Positions 60,061 to 64,000 of a stretch of DNA of 64,000 nt are shown piece after piece. Within the stretch, counting starts at the first letter, position 1. The number at the start of each line of letters is the position of its first letter. The notes beneath the pieces were generated by a model. That model saw only the letters and a list, made by a program, of their open reading frames with translations. It was not told the origin of the DNA and did not search any database. The stretch spans positions 1 to 64,000 of the forward strand of contig JAEUKH010000003.1 of the NCBI GenBank assembly GCA_016792845.1, given 5' to 3'. Made by a program: the position numbers and the translations under genes. Source of the DNA: Myxococcales bacterium (GTDB taxonomy: Bacteria; Myxococcota_A; Polyangia; Polyangiales; Ga0077539).

Positions 60061-61857
60061 ATGCGCCACCCCGTGCGCGCCACCCTGACCCTCGAACATC
60101 GGCTCGGATCGCGGGCCTTCAAGGTGCCGCGTCGGGGTCGGGTGTTCGTTCAATTTTCGCCCGACGGCCGAGCGCTTTGGGCCCACAACGACACCCACCT
60201 CATGGGCTGGTCGATCGCCTCGGGAGAGAGCCTCGGGCATCACCGCCTCGCGCACGCGGGCCGCGGCGATTTCGCGATGACCGTGCGCGCCGACGGCGTC
60301 TACTCGGTCGGCCACGAGGGCGCGGGGGTCTGGCGCGAGGGCTTCGTCTGTCAGCACCCCGTGCCGCCCGCGCGTCGGGTGGGCCCTGCGCTCGCGGCCG
60401 AGGCCCCGGTGGCCGTGTGGGGCCGCGCGACGCTCTCGGTGGCCCGAGACGCCCTCGCGACACGTCGCGCGCCCCGCAGCGCCTCGCGTCACGCCCTCTC
60501 GGCCGACGGGCGCTGGTGCCTCGCCTTCGACGACGAAGACGCCACCCTCGCGCTCGCGTCGCTCACCGACCGCCGCGGGTGGCGCCGCACCCTCGCGCAC
60601 CAGGTCATCGACGCCCACATCGCGGCCAATCGCTTCGTGCTGGTTCACACCGCAGGGCCGAGCCTTGAGACCTTCGACCTCGTCACCGGCGCGCCCTGCG
60701 CGAGCCTCGCTGACTTCGGCCCCGACGACCACGCCGTGCTCGACCCCCGCGGCGACCATGTGCTCGTGCAACGGGGCGCGGCGCTGCGGCTCCTGCGCGG
60801 CCCGGAGCTCGCGCTGATCTGGCAAAAAGAGTTGCCGTTTCAAGACTTTACAGTCATGGCGCTCTCGCCCGATGCCAGCGCCTTCGCCCTCGACGAGGGC
60901 CACCAGGGCACCCTCGCGGTGCTTTCGACCGAGACCCTTCACACGCGCTGCGGGAGCGTCGGCCCAGGGGCTCCGATCGCGCGCCTCGCCCTCGACAGCG
61001 ACGACACGGCCTTCGCGCTCGGGCAAGACTGCGAGCTTTGGCGGGTGAGCGCTCGCGAGGCCGCGTTCGAGCCCCTCGGCGCGCTGGCTGAGGTCGCCGC
61101 GATGGCGGTGTCGCCCGATCGACAGCGGCTCGCGTTGGGGCACGACTGGGGCCCCCTCCACCTGGTCGACCCGCAAGGCCTCGGCGCGCCCGCGGTGCTT
61201 CGTGCGGGGCCTGGGTTCTGGGCCCTCGCGTTCAGCCCCGACGGTGACGCCCTCGACGTCCTCGAAGAGACCCTCGACGGCCTCGCGTTCAGCGTCTGGA
61301 GCCGCGACGGCGCGCACCGCACGACCCGCAGCCTCGGGGTCGAGCCGCACCGCGCCCCCGACGGCGCCGTGGTGCCCGCCGCGGCCCCGGCGGCGGTGGC
61401 CCGTCACGCCGAGGGCGTCTGGATCGCCTACAACGACCGACTCGCCGACCTTAGCGCCGCAGGCGAGCGCGTGGTGTTTCGCGTCGCCGGCGGCGGGTTC
61501 TTGCGCAGCGCGGGCTTCGACCCGGACACGCGGCGCGGGTGGTGCCTCGAAGCGCGCTACGGCGAGCCCGCGACGGTCTTGACCGTGGTCGCGCTCGACA
61601 CCGGCGAGGTGATCGCCTCTCAGCCATGCGACGCCCAAAGCGCGGTCGCGGGGCCCGGGCTACGATGGGTCGCGTGCCTCGAAGGGGCCGCCCTCGTGCT
61701 GCGTTCGAGCGCGCACGCGACGCCCCTCGCGACCCTCCAGCTCGCGGCCGAAGACGACGCCCTCACCGCCCTCGCGCCCTCGCCCTCAGGCCGCACCCTC
61801 GCCGTCGGAACCTCCCTCGGCGAGCTCCTCCTCGTGCGCGTCGCGCTCACCCCCTGA
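60061..61857 (+). CDS. WD40/propeller-like repeat protein
   Basis: 598 residues from ATG 60061 (MRHPVRATLTLEHRLG). No signal peptide or TM. Repeating four-strand units with phrases such as VFVQFSPDGRALWAHNDTHLMGWSIASGE, FTVMALSPDASAFALDEGHQG, MAVSPDRQRLALGHD, WALAFSPDGDALDV and LAPSPSGRTLAVGT point to a WD40- or YVTN-type beta-propeller, probably a cytoplasmic scaffold. The pattern is strong in SPDG-type turns but lacks the WD dipeptides, so the subfamily is open. 53 bp after the LTD lipoprotein on the same strand. Confidence 0.75.
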   Translation: MRHPVRATLTLEHRLGSRAFKVPRRGRVFVQFSPDGRALWAHNDTHLMGWSIASGESLGHHRLAHAGRGDFAMTVRADGVYSVGHEGAGVWREGFVCQHPVPPARRVGPALAAEAPVAVWGRATLSVARDALATRRAPRSASRHALSADGRWCLAFDDEDATLALASLTDRRGWRRTLAHQVIDAHIAANRFVLVHTAGPSLETFDLVTGAPCASLADFGPDDHAVLDPRGDHVLVQRGAALRLLRGPELALIWQKELPFQDFTVMALSPDASAFALDEGHQGTLAVLSTETLHTRCGSVGPGAPIARLALDSDDTAFALGQDCELWRVSAREAAFEPLGALAEVAAMAVSPDRQRLALGHDWGPLHLVDPQGLGAPAVLRAGPGFWALAFSPDGDALDVLEETLDGLAFSVWSRDGAHRTTRSLGVEPHRAPDGAVVPAAAPAAVARHAEGVWIAYNDRLADLSAAGERVVFRVAGGGFLRSAGFDPDTRRGWCLEARYGEPATVLTVVALDTGEVIASQPCDAQSAVAGPGLRWVACLEGAALVLRSSAHATPLATLQLAAEDDALTALAPSPSGRTLAVGTSLGELLLVRVALTP

Positions 61858-61992
61858 GGCCCGCTGAGACGACGCGGCACAGCCCCCTGTGCGGCCCGCG
61901 CCCACGACCCGCGAGGGCGCCGAAAATCCCTTCGATCGGAGCGATTCTGTGAAGTGCTCAGGGTGGCACCGCGGCTGCAAGGGGCGCCCGGC

Positions 61993-62499
61993 ATGATGAA
62001 ACGTGCGGGTCGATTGGGCGTCTCGGCGCTGCTCGCGTTGGCGAGCGCCTGGGCCCTCGGGGGCTGCCTCTTCAACGACTGCGACCGCTGCGGCGAGCGC
62101 TGCACGGTGGGCATCGCGGGCCGCGCGTCAGAGAGCGCCGCGCCGCTGCCTTCGGCGCCACGGGTGATCGTTTGGGTCGAGGCCGCGCAGCGCGCCGTGG
62201 TCGAGCTCCGAAGCACGGTGTCGATGGGCTGCGGCGCGACCAGCGAGATCAGCGCGTACTACGGCGTCGACCCCGCGTCGGGGCGGCTCGTGGCGCGCGC
62301 CGACGGGCCCGCCGCGGGCAGCAGGGTGCAGACGCCCTCGGCCGAAGGAGGCGCCACCGCGACCTACGAGGGGCTCGCTGAGGGCCTCACCCTGCGCGTC
62401 ACCTCGTCATGGGAGAGCGTCACCCTCGCCCTCTCTGGCGGCGCTTCGACGCACACCTTGGCGTGCGCGCTGCGCGACCGTCAGCCGGTCTGCGAGTGA
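61993..62499 (+). CDS. Small lipoprotein
   Basis: 168 residues. MMKRAGRLGVSALLALASA leads to lipobox LGGC, followed by a Cys cluster (FNDCDRCGERC) and a beta-rich domain with two more Cys (MGCGATSE, LACALRD). Function unknown. In-frame ATG codons at 61993 and 61996; the first is used. The spacer before it (61858-61992) has no visible feature. Confidence 0.65.
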   Translation: MMKRAGRLGVSALLALASAWALGGCLFNDCDRCGERCTVGIAGRASESAAPLPSAPRVIVWVEAAQRAVVELRSTVSMGCGATSEISAYYGVDPASGRLVARADGPAAGSRVQTPSAEGGATATYEGLAEGLTLRVTSSWESVTLALSGGASTHTLACALRDRQPVCE

Positions 62500-62599
62500 G
62501 CCGAGGGCGCCGCGAGGGCGCGGTGCGAAAGAATCGCGCATGCGCGGTGTGCGCGGGTGAGAATGTGGGGTAAGAGAGGCGCCGAAACCGAGATTTTCG

Positions 62600-63785
<1,186 letters not shown>

Positions 63786-63799
<14 letters not shown>

Positions 63800-64000
63800 C
63801 AACGACCGCCTGAGCCGTCGACCGCCGCCGCCCCGAGGGCCCGACGACGAGCCCGAAGAGCCCTCTCCGGGCGAGCGCCGCCTGCGCCTCGCGCTCTGGT
63901 CGCTCCTCGGCGTGCTCGCGCTGAGCTCGGTGGCCATGCAGCTCAACCCCGGGGGCGCCCAGCAGATCGCGTACTACGATTTCAAGAACCGCTTGCGGGC
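63786..64000 (+). CDS. ftsH: Probable FtsH-family AAA protease, N-terminal fragment
   Basis: 71 codons are visible before the right edge. Pro/Arg-rich cytoplasmic N-tail, then a membrane span (LRLALWSLLGVLALSSVAM, about 35-53) and a periplasmic start with IAYYDFKNRLR, which resembles the YSEF-x-LLxAG motif of the FtsH extracytoplasmic domain. The AAA and zinc-protease parts are outside the window. ATG at 63786 overlaps rlmN by 14 bp. Assignment rests on this short stretch only. Confidence 0.55.

Overview
The window is a high-GC bacterial chromosome segment whose genes carry strong third-position G/C bias. It most likely comes from a myxobacterium (Myxococcota, perhaps the Polyangia/Sandaracinaceae side). 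That placement is an inference. It rests on many secreted lipoproteins with Asp-Ala-Gly linkers, Cys-rich repeat proteins, an RCC1 propeller lipoprotein, hybrid histidine kinases and a cytoplasmic-membrane/coiled-coil repertoire typical of that group. I see no rRNA, tRNA, CRISPR array, insertion sequence or prophage. About fifty protein genes are supported, the first and last cut by the window edges.

Layout. 0-1 kb: three small minus-strand genes of unknown function with less GC-rich codons. 1-3 kb: a hybrid sensor kinase (PAS-PAS-HisKA-HATPase-REC). 3.1-7.6 kb: a tightly overlapping operon of two related multi-pass membrane proteins, a membrane-anchored coiled-coil protein, an OmpR-type response regulator and its HAMP histidine kinase. 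Its first Shine-Dalgarno lies in a perfect hairpin, and it is sprinkled with near-identical GTTGAC/GTCAAC palindromes inside the coding regions. 7.6-14.2 kb: a lamin-tail-like lipoprotein, a nuclease lipoprotein, RecD2 helicase and a lipoprotein with a tandem internal duplication. 14.2-18 kb: a second hybrid kinase, then a beta-propeller lipoprotein with one CxxCH. 18-26 kb: argH, a carotenoid-cleavage oxygenase translationally coupled to two thiolases, and an ABC-2 exporter (ATPase plus two permeases). 26-40.3 kb: surface lipoproteins interspersed with ybaK, class I fumarase and a truncated globin. 40.3-47.5 kb (minus strand): rlmB, two coiled-coil/TM proteins, and a five-gene Mla-type lipid-transport operon with two ATPases, two permeases and one MCE protein. 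47.5-52.1 kb: small lipoprotein and a giant RCC1 lipoprotein. 52.2-55.9 kb: dapD, dapE, a membrane thioredoxin, and a DTW protein fused to an exonuclease-like domain. 55.9-62.5 kb: Cys-rich lipoprotein, DUF2252 lipoprotein, outer-membrane beta-barrel candidate, LTD lipoprotein, WD40-like protein, small lipoprotein. 62.6-64 kb: rlmN and the start of an ftsH-like gene.

How things fit. Much of the window is cell-envelope biology: at least thirteen lipoproteins, a retrograde/anterograde phospholipid transporter, a putative lipin-like phosphatase and a lipase-like lipoprotein. Four Cys-rich lipoproteins (12, 9, 6 and 3 modules) share a stalk but differ in their C-terminal heads (fibrinogen-like, RCC1 propeller, Gly-rich, none), which reads as a family of surface stalk-and-head proteins. 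The most unusual signals are (i) the dispersed palindromes, which occur in different reading frames and so look like DNA-level elements, (ii) the complementary degeneration of the two Mla ATPases, predicting an asymmetric heterodimer, and (iii) the DTW-ERI1-like fusion. All family assignments come from reading motifs by eye; none was confirmed by a database search.
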